Assembly (NCBI GenBank): GCA_947627795.1
Contig: CANQXJ010000017.1
Location: 1-38,251, forward strand
Length of the DNA stretch: 38,251 nucleotides
Direction: 5' to 3'
From: an uncultured Clostridia bacterium
GTDB lineage: Bacteria > Bacillota > Clostridia > UBA1381
The notes below the pieces were generated by a model. That model was given only the letters and a program-made list of their open reading frames with translations. It did not search any database and was not told the origin of the DNA. A program made the position numbers and the translations under genes. Each line of letters begins with the position of its first letter. Position 1 is the stretch's first letter. This document shows positions 17,944 through 27,000 of the stretch, piece by piece.

Positions 17944-17968
17944 GACAATTTCCCCCTTGTTTTTTATC

Positions 17969-17997
17969 ATTATAGCATAAAAAATCCTTTATGTCCA
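17969..17997 (-). promoter_or_regulatory. Promoter of the STAS gene
   Basis: On the minus strand TGGACA (17997-17992), a 17-bp spacer and TATAAT (17974-17969) match sigma-A consensus well. Only a single half-element (TCGAAAT, in the position of the proximal repeat) is present, without a convincing partner 21 bp upstream, so membership of the repeat-bearing group is doubtful. Confidence 0.65.
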
Positions 17998-18048
17998 TAA
18001 AATTTCGAAAGCAAAACATAATTTATATCGGTTTGCTTCGCTCCTTTT

Positions 18049-18112
18049 GGCGCAAAAAGCGCTTTAAACGGCACGAAATGCTATAGACATTATGTAAAAA
18101 ATGTGGTAATAT
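18049..18112 (+). promoter_or_regulatory. Promoter of the PAP2 gene with 21-bp direct repeats
   Basis: GGCGCAAAAAGC (18049) and GGCACGAAATGC (18070) are 21 bp apart. TAGACA (18084-18089) begins 14 bp after the start of the second copy and TAATAT (18107-18112) follows a 17-bp spacer, preceded by TGTGG, which supplies an extended -10 TGn. Confidence 0.75.
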
Positions 18113-18142
18113 TATATGAGAAAAAAATAAAGGGGGATAATT

Positions 18143-19123
18143 ATGGACATTAATTATTTGCTTATGCTGCAGAATTTCCGCGAGGCGACGGGCGGATTTC
18201 TCGACACGTTTATGGAGCTTATAACAAAGCTCGGCGTAACTTCAACGATCGTATTCTTCATAGGGATAGTATACTGGGGTATCAACAAAAGGCAGGGCAT
18301 ATTCCTGATGCTCACGCTCTACACAAACAGAATAGTAAACGGCTTTATCAAGATAACGGCGTGCGTGTACCGTCCGTGGATACGCGACGCGCGCATAACG
18401 CCCGTTCCCGAGGCGCTGGCGGACGCGACAGGCTACTCGTTCCCGAGCGGACACACTACGAACGCGGTAAGCGTTTGGGGCGGACTCTCGCTCAACCCAA
18501 AGGACGGCATAAAATGCCCGAAGTGGTTCAGTATAATATTTATTATACTTCTTCTGCTTATCGGATTTTCGAGAAACTATCTCGGAGTCCATACGCCGCA
18601 GGACGTTATAGCAGCGTTTGTTATCGGCGCGGCGGTGCTGTTTTTGACAGCGAAGCTCATGCCGCTTATCGATGAGCGGAAAAATATGGATCTGTGGTTA
18701 ATGCTCGGCGGAGTCGCTCTTTGCGTGCTGCTGATACTCTACGCCGCGTTAAAGCCGTACCCGACCGACTACGCGGCTGACGGCTCGGTTATAGTAGAAG
18801 GCTCCAAAATGGCTGTCGATTCGTTTAAAAACGCGGGTATGGGCATAGGCTTCTTCGTGGGTTGGTTCATAGAAAGACGGTTCATAAAATTCTCGACGGG
18901 CGAAAACAGGACCGAGGATATTATAAGGCTCATATTCTGTATATTTACATATACGATGATCGACAATTTTTCGGGAAGCGCCGCGAGCGCGCTCATGGGA
19001 GCGGGTTTGGGCGAGGGCTTCGCCAAGGCGCTAATGCAGTTTGTGTGCGTGTTCTATTTCGTAGCCGGAGGACCGGCGATAGTAAAGCTGTTTTCGAAAT
19101 TCTTTGTAAAAAGCGGCAAATAA
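18143..19123 (+). CDS. Membrane PAP2-family phosphatase
   Basis: The product has 326 residues and about eight hydrophobic segments. The three PAP2 phosphatase motifs are present: KITACVYRP (about 70-78), PSGHTT (about 100-105), and SRNYLGVHTPQD (about 143-154), with the catalytic His residues in the second and third. Enzymes of this family dephosphorylate lipid phosphates such as undecaprenyl pyrophosphate or phosphatidic acid on the outer membrane face. The length and extra C-terminal membrane segments resemble clostridial members. AAGGGGG precedes the ATG. It is divergent from the STAS gene and carries the shared repeat-type promoter, suggesting a role in envelope adaptation (inference). 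Confidence 0.88.
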   Translation: MDINYLLMLQNFREATGGFLDTFMELITKLGVTSTIVFFIGIVYWGINKRQGIFLMLTLYTNRIVNGFIKITACVYRPWIRDARITPVPEALADATGYSFPSGHTTNAVSVWGGLSLNPKDGIKCPKWFSIIFIILLLLIGFSRNYLGVHTPQDVIAAFVIGAAVLFLTAKLMPLIDERKNMDLWLMLGGVALCVLLILYAALKPYPTDYAADGSVIVEGSKMAVDSFKNAGMGIGFFVGWFIERRFIKFSTGENRTEDIIRLIFCIFTYTMIDNFSGSAASALMGAGLGEGFAKALMQFVCVFYFVAGGPAIVKLFSKFFVKSGK

Positions 19124-19139
19124 TAAGGCAAACAATATT

Positions 19140-19173
19140 CCCCGTCCGCGTGATGTGCGGACGGGGAGTTTTA
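19140..19173 (+). terminator. Terminator of the PAP2 gene
   Basis: CCCCGTCCGC and GCGGACGGGG form a 10-bp perfect GC-rich stem with a 7-nt loop followed by AGTTTTAT. It lies 17 bp after the PAP2 stop and 20 bp before the convergent STAS-kinase stop. Confidence 0.85.
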
Positions 19174-19192
19174 TATTTGCGATATTATCGGT

Positions 19193-20395
19193 TTAAATAA
19201 ACGAAAGAGTTTTTACTGCGGCGTCAACGCCGGGCAGCACTGACTCCTTCAAAAGCCGCGCCGCGCCTTCCAGCAGCGTCTCACGCGGTATTCCGTGCGC
19301 TGCGGACGTTGCGTTTATATGGATCAAGCGCGCGTACGCGTAGCGCATTTGCGCGAACACCTCCATGCCGTCGGTCATGGTCTTGAATTGCTCGCTTGTC
19401 AGTCCGGAGAAATACATTTCGCCGAATTTTTTGATGAATTTTTCACACATTTCCATGCTCATGCCGAAATACTGCATGGTATAAGCGCCGCCACGCTGTT
19501 TGGGCAAATCCTTATACGCGAAATACAGGTTACAAAAATCATATATCGGGTGTCCGCACATTATCTCGTCCATATCTATAAGCAGCAGCTCGCCGTTTTG
19601 GACCATTACGTTGCGCGCGTGCAAATCACCGTGAACCATTGTGTTTCTGTCGGGAATGGCGTCGAACAGACGCATAAGCTCTCCGTATTCCGCTTCCGTC
19701 AAGTAATCCTTGACTTCTGCGAATACCTTGCGGTACAAATCGTTGGCGTGTACGGAAATAATATCGCTTACGTCGGTCGATTGCACAATCTTTACGAGTT
19801 CAATGTATTTTTTTACATATTCGTCAAGCTTTTCCGGCTCCTTCATAAGCGCGTTTGCCAGCGTGTCGGATTTTATAAGCTCAAACACCGCGCCGTAACG
19901 CTCGCCGCATTTTACCATGTCGTACGAAATAGCGGTGGGAATACCCTTTATAAACGCCTGCTTCGCGTAATTCATCTCCTGTTTTATTGTTTCGATTCCG
20001 GCAGCCTTGTATATCTTTACAATTGTTTCATCGTCGATGCGGTACACTATTCCGAAGCCGCCCTCGCCGATTTTTTCACAGCCGTCAACCGATATTTCGC
20101 GTATCGCCTTCTCGATTTCAATTATTTCCGAAAAGCCCGTTATTTCAAATATCTCATAAACCTCCGGCGATGCGTTTACGATTTTGGAATCGGCTATCGT
20201 TTTTTTGAGCTTTAATATGATACGAAGTCCGGCGCTCGATATGTATTCGGTGTTTTCCGCGTCGAGCACAACGCTTTTCGCGCCGCTTTTTTCGATAATA
20301 TCAAATATTTCCTTTTCAGCCTCGGCGGCGTTGTTTGAGTCGATTCTGCCGCATAGTTTAATTGTTAAAGTATCATTTTCGATGATATGTTCCAA
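19193..20395 (-). CDS. STAS domain fused to an APH-like phosphotransferase
   Basis: The product has 400 residues. Residues 1-95 form a STAS domain (EYISSAGLRIIL, Ser53/54). Residues about 108-400 form an aminoglycoside-phosphotransferase/choline-kinase-like kinase: glycine loop GEGGFGIVYRI, Lys in VKIYK, catalytic loop MVHGDLHARNVM (about 250), and metal-binding Asp in LLLIDMDE. A protein or small-molecule substrate is equally possible; the kinase half resembles the TIGR02172-type family. The start chosen is TTG at 20395, with GGGAGG 6 nt upstream, because the frame upstream of it (to 20455) overlaps the promoter. Its promoter shares a repeat pair with the divergent phosphatase gene, so kinase and phosphatase may be co-regulated. 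Confidence 0.83.
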   Translation of the reverse strand: MEHIIENDTLTIKLCGRIDSNNAAEAEKEIFDIIEKSGAKSVVLDAENTEYISSAGLRIILKLKKTIADSKIVNASPEVYEIFEITGFSEIIEIEKAIREISVDGCEKIGEGGFGIVYRIDDETIVKIYKAAGIETIKQEMNYAKQAFIKGIPTAISYDMVKCGERYGAVFELIKSDTLANALMKEPEKLDEYVKKYIELVKIVQSTDVSDIISVHANDLYRKVFAEVKDYLTEAEYGELMRLFDAIPDRNTMVHGDLHARNVMVQNGELLLIDMDEIMCGHPIYDFCNLYFAYKDLPKQRGGAYTMQYFGMSMEMCEKFIKKFGEMYFSGLTSEQFKTMTDGMEVFAQMRYAYARLIHINATSAAHGIPRETLLEGAARLLKESVLPGVDAAVKTLSFI

Positions 20396-20442
20396 TTTGA
20401 TTCCTCCCGTTAATTTAATTTCTGATATATAAATCCATTTTA

Positions 20443-20509
20443 ATTTTACTCTCATTTACGCAAAAAGTCAATAACGCGGCACAAAACGCACTGTATTTGA
20501 CGTGAAATG
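20443..20509 (-). promoter_or_regulatory. Promoter of the STAS-kinase gene, sharing an inverted repeat pair
   Basis: On the minus strand TTGACT (20471-20466), a 17-bp spacer and TAAAAT (20448-20443) form a strong sigma-A promoter. The repeat pair GGCACAAAACG (20478) / GACGTGAAATG (20499) points the other way and lies 6 bp from this -35 box, exactly as at the methyltransferase-STAS gene. Confidence 0.7.
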
Positions 20510-20542
20510 TCCTTGAATACCCATGGAGTGATGTGGTACAAT
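20478..20542 (+). promoter_or_regulatory. Promoter of the lipoprotein phosphatase gene with 21-bp direct repeats
   Basis: GGCACAAAACG (20478) and GACGTGAAATG (20499) are 21 bp apart. TTGAAT (20513-20518) begins 14 bp after the start of the second copy; TACAAT (20537-20542) follows an 18-bp spacer and is preceded by TGTGG (extended -10). The same pair serves the divergent kinase promoter. Confidence 0.75.
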
Positions 20543-20584
20543 GGAGTTATCAATGACATTGACGCAAAAGGAGGAAAAATCATT

Positions 20585-21511
20585 ATGAGAAATTTAACAA
20601 AAAGCGTATTCGCGGTTATAGCCGCCGCTTCGGTGGCGATGTGCGCGGCGTGCTCGGGAGGCGGCGCAGCGCCGGATATAGAAGAACCGCCGACGGTTTC
20701 TCTCGAAACGCAGGCGATAGAGCTTGACGGAGTAGCCAACGCGCGCCAGCTCGGCGGCTATGTCTGCGCCGACGGACGGAAGATAAAGGACGGCGTGCTT
20801 CTCAGGAGCGCCGCGCTTTCCACATTGACGGACGAGGGCGCGAAAACGCTTTCGGAAAAGTATCATTTAAAGTACATATTCGATTTCCGTATGGAATCGG
20901 AGCGCGCGGCTCAGCCGGACAAGGAGGTCGAGGGCGCGGAAAACTTATCTTTGCCGGTATTCGGTTCGGCATTGTACGACGAGGAAACAATGGCGGCGAT
21001 GAAAGAAGCGATGCAGACGGGAGATCCCGAACAAACGTATATCACTCTCGCAAAGCACAAAGGACTTTCAACGATATATTCGAAAATGCTTGTGACCGAC
21101 GAAGGAAAAAAGGCGTACTCGGAATTTTTTGATAAGCTGCTCACCGTCGGCGACGGCGAGGCGGTTCTTTGGCACTGCACCCAAGGAAAGGACAGAGCGG
21201 GCATGGCTGCCGTGCTGCTGCTGTACGCGCTCGGCGCGGACGAGGAAACGATCATGCAGGACTATCTTTTGACAAACGACTCATACAAGGATTTGATCGC
21301 CGAGAGCGAGGCGAAAGCGAAGGAGCTTGGTCTTAACGAGGACGAAACGAAGGAATTCACAGGAACGGCGGCGGCTGTATACGAGGACTTTTTAAACCTC
21401 GCCGTTGACAGCGTGAAAACCGAATACGGCTCGGTTGAGAATTATCTCAAGGACGGGCTGGGTTTAACGGAGGAAGATATAAAAACGCTTCAGGATAAAT
21501 TCCTCGAATAA
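20585..21511 (+). CDS. Lipoprotein tyrosine/serine phosphatase (Y_phosphatase3-like)
   Basis: The product has 308 residues. It begins with a lipoprotein signal peptide with a lipobox ending at Cys near residue 20 (AACSGGG). The catalytic P-loop WHCTQGKDRAG (about 196-206) fits the CX5R protein-tyrosine-phosphatase motif, and VANARQLGGY and FDFRMESER upstream are typical of Y_phosphatase3 (PF13350-type) enzymes. It should act outside the membrane on phosphoprotein or phosphoinositide-like substrates; the true substrate is unknown. ATG at 20585 is preceded by AAAGGAGG; the longer frame from 20507 begins within the promoter. Its divergence from a STAS-kinase suggests, but does not show, an opposing pair, and they would lie on opposite sides of the membrane. 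Confidence 0.87.
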   Translation: MRNLTKSVFAVIAAASVAMCAACSGGGAAPDIEEPPTVSLETQAIELDGVANARQLGGYVCADGRKIKDGVLLRSAALSTLTDEGAKTLSEKYHLKYIFDFRMESERAAQPDKEVEGAENLSLPVFGSALYDEETMAAMKEAMQTGDPEQTYITLAKHKGLSTIYSKMLVTDEGKKAYSEFFDKLLTVGDGEAVLWHCTQGKDRAGMAAVLLLYALGADEETIMQDYLLTNDSYKDLIAESEAKAKELGLNEDETKEFTGTAAAVYEDFLNLAVDSVKTEYGSVENYLKDGLGLTEEDIKTLQDKFLE

Positions 21512-21522
21512 GACGAACATAT

Positions 21523-21560
21523 AAAAACAGACCTCAACCGCAAATTGAGGTCTGTTTTTT
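21523..21560. terminator. Bidirectional terminator
   Basis: AAAAACAGACCTCAA and TTGAGGTCTGTTTTT form a 15-bp perfect stem with a 7-nt loop, with A- and T-tracts on both sides, between the convergent phosphatase and dipeptidase genes. Confidence 0.9.
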
Positions 21561-21580
21561 ATATCCGTTTATTTGTATGA

Positions 21581-22339
21581 TTATTCCGCTTCGACCGATT
21601 CGTCGGATACGGGGAAATCAAAGTATGTGTCGGGATACGGCTCATCCGCGAGCGTGAAATGCCACCACTCCGTATCGAGCGGCTTGAAGCCGTTTTCAAG
21701 CATTATATCCCTCAGAGCGTTTCTGTTCTGTATCTGTTCCTGCGTCAGCTCGCCCGTATAATCCGGATGCGAAAGCTCGCCGAAATAGTCGAACGTGCCG
21801 CCCATGTCCAGCTCTTTTCCCGTGTCCATATCAAACAGCGTCAAATCGACCGTGCTTCCCCTGCTGTGTCCCGATTTGTCGGCGATATAGCCTTGATCGA
21901 ACAATACCGACTTGTCGAGCTCGGGATAAAAGTATTCTTTCATGCGCGTGTCGTCAACATCCTCAGCCCACTCGATGAAGTTGTTTACCGCCGTCTGCGG
22001 TCGGTACGCGTCGTAAATTTTGAGCATATATCCTTTGCTCTCGGCATCGCTTGCCGCTTCCTTGAGCGCCGCCGCGGCTTCCTTCGTCATAAGCGCGCAC
22101 GGCTCCTCGTAGCCGTCAATTCTGTCGCCGACAAAATTATAGGTGGAATAGTACCTTATTTCGAGTATCACATCAGGCACAGCCTCTGCGAGTGAAACGA
22201 AATCCGACGCGTCAGTTGACACCGCGCTTTCGGTTTGAGCCGTTTCTGCGCTCGGAGCGGGAAGTGTGGCTGCGGCGCAGGACGACAGCGCTGCGGCTGC
22301 GGCTAATAGCGCGGTAAGCTTAATTATTGCCTTAAACAT
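21581..22339 (-). CDS. D-Ala-D-Ala dipeptidase lipoprotein (VanX/DdpX family, M15D)
   Basis: The product has 252 residues with a lipobox (LSSCAA, about 18-23). The M15D metal site is visible: SGHSRGSTVDLTL carries the first His and Asp ligands, EWWHF the last His, and YDAYRPQTA the conserved Arg region. These enzymes cleave D-Ala-D-Ala; VanX-type enzymes in resistance act in the cytoplasm, whereas a lipoprotein acts outside and more likely recycles or trims wall peptides. No vanH/vanA-like ligase is nearby, so a resistance role is unlikely. It is the last gene of a probable unit after the NlpC/P60 gene (94-bp gap with only a weak hairpin). Confidence 0.87.
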   Translation of the reverse strand: MFKAIIKLTALLAAAAALSSCAAATLPAPSAETAQTESAVSTDASDFVSLAEAVPDVILEIRYYSTYNFVGDRIDGYEEPCALMTKEAAAALKEAASDAESKGYMLKIYDAYRPQTAVNNFIEWAEDVDDTRMKEYFYPELDKSVLFDQGYIADKSGHSRGSTVDLTLFDMDTGKELDMGGTFDYFGELSHPDYTGELTQEQIQNRNALRDIMLENGFKPLDTEWWHFTLADEPYPDTYFDFPVSDESVEAE

Positions 22340-22433
22340 ATTAACATCTCCTTGTTATAAATTATTTAAAATTTTTATTGTTCTCTCAGTGACGGGAGAT
22401 ATATTTTTCGTAGTTTTTATATTATAAAGTACA

Positions 22434-24008
22434 TTATTTTATGACTATGGCATGGCTCAGGTTGCCGAGCCACGTCGAACCGTTTGCGCGAAGCGTTGAC
22501 AGGTCGTTTACAACCACGCTCCTCGGTTTTACGATTGTGCCCGGCTGATTCGGCGGCACGAGCGAGCTTACGTCGTTTATCGTGTAATAAAGTCCGTTAT
22601 CCTCGCCGAGGTAAATCATTTCGTGCCCGGGGAATATCAGTATAGCTCCGGCGGGAAGCGTGTCAAGAACCGCTTTTTTCTCGTCGTCCGTCATTCCCGA
22701 CATAACCGTCACGTCAGCCGGCATCGCCGACTGCCATGTTGTGTTTCTCGGAAGCTCTAAGCCGAAGCACAGATATACCTCTCTCGCGTACGAAGAGCAA
22801 TCCTGTGAGTTCATCATACCGCCCCAGCCGTAGCGGTTGCCGAGCGATTTAAGCGCCTGGGTCACAACGTTCGCCGAGGTATACGGCAGATACCCGACGT
22901 TTACGTCACGGTTCGCGGGAATGAGCGCGTCCTTCTGATAAAAGCTTCCGTCCTCGTTTCTCGCGGGCATTTTAACCACATAATTGCTCCAAGGCAGTCT
23001 GAACGAAACTCTGCCCGTATCCTCCGTCACGAGCGGCAGAACCGTTCCCATTGTGAGCATTTTCTCGTTAAGATCCGCGTTCGCGCTCGGCTCAAGATAT
23101 ATCTTTTCGCCTGTCACAACGAGAATATTTTCCGGATTTTTGTAATTCTCCCATTCGGCTTTATCGGCGCAGATGCCTATATCCGCGGTCGGCACCCAGC
23201 CCGAGCAGCATTGGCTTCTCGCCATGGTAAACTTACCGTCGGCTGTCGTAAACAGCAGCACAAGCGGCTCGTTTACGGCTACAGCCGTGGATACGAGATT
23301 ATCCCATTCGGGATCCGAAGGGTCGTCGGACAGGTAATCCTCGTAAGGATACGCCTTCATAACCGTTCTGCTGACCGCGAAGCCGAACCTGTACGGCATA
23401 TCCTCCGTTACGGGAGAGTTGCGTATGTTTTCGCGTATAGCCTCGTAATAGCTTTCCGGAACGGGCGCGCCGTTTAAATAAAGTCCGGCGGGCGATTCAA
23501 AAGCAGCGTTAAGCTCGGCAAGCATTACGCCGTTATACGAGCCTTCGACCGCCGAAAGGTCGTTTGTGTACGTTTCGGGCGTGTCGAGAATTGAGCGGTT
23601 AAAAGCGGCTATTTCATCTCCGGTCATAATGACGTCAGCCGAGCAATTTTGCTTGTTGTGCCAAAATTCCGCCGTATGCATTTCGGACGTAACATTCGGA
23701 GCCTTGAAGGTGCTTTCCATATTTTCAAGCACGTTACCCGCGCCGCGCGTGTAGTCTGAAACTATAAGCTCGCCCACCGGCTGCAAGGTATCGTTCCACT
23801 GAAATAGCTTTGCTTTTGCCGCGTCCTCGGGCGCAAGCGAGTCGAGAACATTTTTCAGCTCGCTTGCGTTGAAGGTCTTCGCGTCCACGAGCGTGCCGCC
23901 GTCGTTATAGTACGCGCATATGTACATTGTTTCGTCCTGCGCGTACACGGCCGCCGGCGAAATTACTGCCGCCGCCGTAAGCGCGGCTATCAACTGTCTA
24001 AGTTTCAT
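22434..24008 (-). CDS. Secreted SH3-like plus NlpC/P60 (C40) peptidoglycan endopeptidase
   Basis: The product has 524 residues. A signal peptide (about 1-23) is followed by a long N-terminal region, SH3-like segments (about 260-370; SGWVPTADIGI is typical of bacterial SH3b), and a C-terminal NlpC/P60 domain (about 380-524). The catalytic Cys lies in NSQDCSSYAREV (about 402) and the His in FPGHEMIYLG (about 461). The order SH3b-SH3b-NlpC resembles gamma-D-Glu-diamino-acid endopeptidases (YkfC type). The gene starts 45 bp after the giant SLH gene, so it is almost certainly co-transcribed with it, and precedes a D-Ala-D-Ala dipeptidase gene. Confidence 0.87.
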   Translation of the reverse strand: MKLRQLIAALTAAAVISPAAVYAQDETMYICAYYNDGGTLVDAKTFNASELKNVLDSLAPEDAAKAKLFQWNDTLQPVGELIVSDYTRGAGNVLENMESTFKAPNVTSEMHTAEFWHNKQNCSADVIMTGDEIAAFNRSILDTPETYTNDLSAVEGSYNGVMLAELNAAFESPAGLYLNGAPVPESYYEAIRENIRNSPVTEDMPYRFGFAVSRTVMKAYPYEDYLSDDPSDPEWDNLVSTAVAVNEPLVLLFTTADGKFTMARSQCCSGWVPTADIGICADKAEWENYKNPENILVVTGEKIYLEPSANADLNEKMLTMGTVLPLVTEDTGRVSFRLPWSNYVVKMPARNEDGSFYQKDALIPANRDVNVGYLPYTSANVVTQALKSLGNRYGWGGMMNSQDCSSYAREVYLCFGLELPRNTTWQSAMPADVTVMSGMTDDEKKAVLDTLPAGAILIFPGHEMIYLGEDNGLYYTINDVSSLVPPNQPGTIVKPRSVVVNDLSTLRANGSTWLGNLSHAIVIK

Positions 24009-24053
24009 TTTATTTTCTCCTTTATATTTTTCGCCGATGAATCGTTTCTATAT

Positions 24054-27000
24054 TCATATCAGCGAAACGGCGCTTATCATCGCCGCGAACTCCGCGCGTG
24101 TTATGCCCGATTTCGGAGCGAGCGAGCCGTCCGTGTAGCCGTTTATAACTCCCGCGCCGCACGCCCACTGTATAGCGGGTACCGCGTATTCGCTTATTTC
24201 ACTTGCGTCCGTATAGCTTAATATATTCGTGTTTTCGCCTACCGATACGTTAGCGCCCACATATTGCATATATCTGTACAGGATCGCCGCCGTCTGCTCG
24301 CGCGTCACGCTTTCGTCGGGTCTGAACGTGCCGTCCTCAAAGCCCGATACTATGCCGTTTTCGGCTGCCCACGCTACATACGGAGCGTAGTACGCGTTAT
24401 CGTCAACGTCGGTAAACGACGCGCCCGCCTTTGCGTCAGCCGCGCCCATGCGTCCTACTATCGTTACGAGCATTCCGCGCGTGAGCGTCGTGTTCGGAGC
24501 GAACTCCGTTTCCATTACGCCGTTGATAAGGCCCTCGGTATACGCCGCCTTTACGGCGTTGTAGAACCAATCCGAAGCGTTTACGTCAACGAACGGTAAA
24601 TTGTCGGCTGCCGGAGCGTTTGTCGGCTCGGGCTGCTGTGTCGCTTCGGGAGCGGTTGTTGCCTCGGGAGCTGTTGTCGCTTCGGGGGCTGACGTAGGCT
24701 CGGCTGTCGCCGCGGGTGTCGCTGTCGGCTTCGATGATGAAGATGAAGGCTTGAATCCGCCTCCGCCGCCGTGCGTGGACGGAGCGGTCGTCGGCTTCGT
24801 ATCGATCGCTTCAAACGATATTTCCTTTACGAGATTTCCGTCCGCGTCAACGTAGCCTACCTTTTCGCCGTCACAGGTCACAATCTTGCCGTCAGACACA
24901 GCCGAAACTCCGCTGAGCGCCGTTACGGACGCGGCAGCGGTACCCTCCGCCGTAAACGTGCAGTCCTTATCCATCTTTGCGATTATAGGCTTAGGCTGAT
25001 TTGTGCCGTAAATGCCGCAGCCGTATGTTGAATCAAGAGCCTTCAGGACAAGAGAGCTGCCGCCCGAAAGGTCGATTTTTCCGTCGCCGTACTCTTCCCA
25101 GTTATAAATCACAAGCGCGTAAGACTCATCCGCGTCCGAAGACGTCGCCGTAAGACTCGAATTGTCTTTTATTATAACATGATTAGCCGCGCATCCGATG
25201 CTTACATTGTACCCGTCGCCATCGTCGGCGCCGACGCAGACGCCGCCCTTAGCATTGACTTTCGCGCCGCCGCTTATGGTGATCGTATGAGGCTCCATGC
25301 TCGGATAGTCCACGCATATACCGTTGGAAATTTTGTAAGAATCACCGCCTACGGCGTTTAATTCGGCGATAGATATGTTAAGGTCGTTGTAGCTGACTAT
25401 TCCGGCGCTGTCGCCTCTCGATCCTTCTATAGTCCCGTCGTATACAACATCTCCGCCGCGCGCGGTAAGACTGCCCTTACCCGTTATATTTAACGACCCG
25501 TTTTTGGTGGAGCTCACAATACCCCAGCTGCTTATGTTTGTTCCGCCGCTGCCTATGACTTCAAGATCGCCGTCTATTTCGAGCGTATTGCCGCCCATAC
25601 AGTATATACCGGAGCTGCCGCCGATATCGCCGCCGAGCGTAAGACCGGAAAAGCCGCCGCAAACCGTCGGGCTTTCACCCTCGGGAACGTACAGCGTTGT
25701 GTCCGTGCCGAGATATAATCCGTCCATATAATCCGTGTAGAATTGGAAATCCGACGTGAGCGTCAGCTTATTTCCTTCGCATATCGCGCCCGGGACTTCT
25801 ATAGGGTCGGAATATGTTACATTTGCTACATCTCCCGTCTCCTGATCGAAACTGAAATCGCACGTTTTATAGAGCTTGCCCGTTTCGCCGTCGAAATAGA
25901 GCGGATAATCTACCGCCGCGCTCTTGAACAGAACGTAATTAGCCTCGTCCTCCGTGCCCGGGATCACATATGTATCGCCGTTGTATTCGAGCGCGCCGCT
26001 GTCGCCCTGCGCGTTGCCGCCTACGACGCTTACGCCGTCCGCCGCCTTCGCGCGGCTGACTGCGCCTCCGTTTTCGGCAACTGTGTATGATGATACGCTT
26101 GCATTGTCAGTAACATAGATCTGAGCGTCGCCTTCCATGCCCGCTCCGCGCATGATGCCCCAATCCAGTACATTGTCGCCGTTTCCGTTATAGTCACATT
26201 CCACGGTTACCGTGCTGTTGCCGGACGCGCGGATCGCGCCGGGCTTTGTCTCCGCGTTTCCGTATAAAATCAGGCTGCCGTCAGCGATAACGGAAGCGTT
26301 GTCCTCTGTTACCAGGTCATAGCCGTCCCATATTCCTATACTTCTCGAGTTTATGCCGCCCGATGTGTCAAGCACGGCGTTGTCCTTTACCGTAAGCTGA
26401 CGTGACATACTGCCGACAACATTGGGTTCTCCCTCTTTTGGGATCACCATCGCGTACGCGTATACATGCGCCGATTCCTCTATCGTGAGAGCATCGGTCG
26501 ACATCAGCGCCCAGGAGCTGTCAGTGTCGGCGAAATCCGCCACGAATAGGTCACCCTCGCCCTTTACCGTCAAATTGCCGTACGACGCCAAACCGAACGT
26601 TCTGCCTTCGCCTTTAGCCGACACGTTCATATCACCGTCCGCCTGTATAACGCTGTCTCCGAAAAGCATCATGCCAAAGACGTTTGACGCGTCGGGGTCT
26701 TCGGGATCTGCGGAGTCGGAGTTATTTGCCGATATTGCCGCCGAGCTGTTTTTGGGAATATTCAGCGTCACGCCGCCGTCCGCGATGAGTGCGCAGCTTT
26801 TTGTTGTGTGGAACTCCGTGTCTCTAAGTGTGATAGTGTTCCCCTCCGCGCTCATTCCCTCGGGAAGCTCGGTAAGAGGCTCACCCTCTTCGTTGTTTTT
26901 ACGGAAGCCTGTGTCCGCGCTGTAGTATATCGCGTAATCCGCCGCGGGACGGGCTTTTATTACCGCCCTTTGCGCCGGCTTGCCCTCGGAATTTACGTAA

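Noticed and set aside
19295-20215. Plus-strand frame of 306 codons opposite the STAS-kinase gene
   Set aside because: Antisense shadow; the minus-strand frame has complete STAS and kinase motifs, a ribosome site and a promoter.
21581-22339. Vancomycin-resistance vanX
   Set aside because: The active-site motifs fit the VanX/DdpX family, but the protein is a lipoprotein and there is no vanH, vanA-like ligase or VanRS pair nearby.
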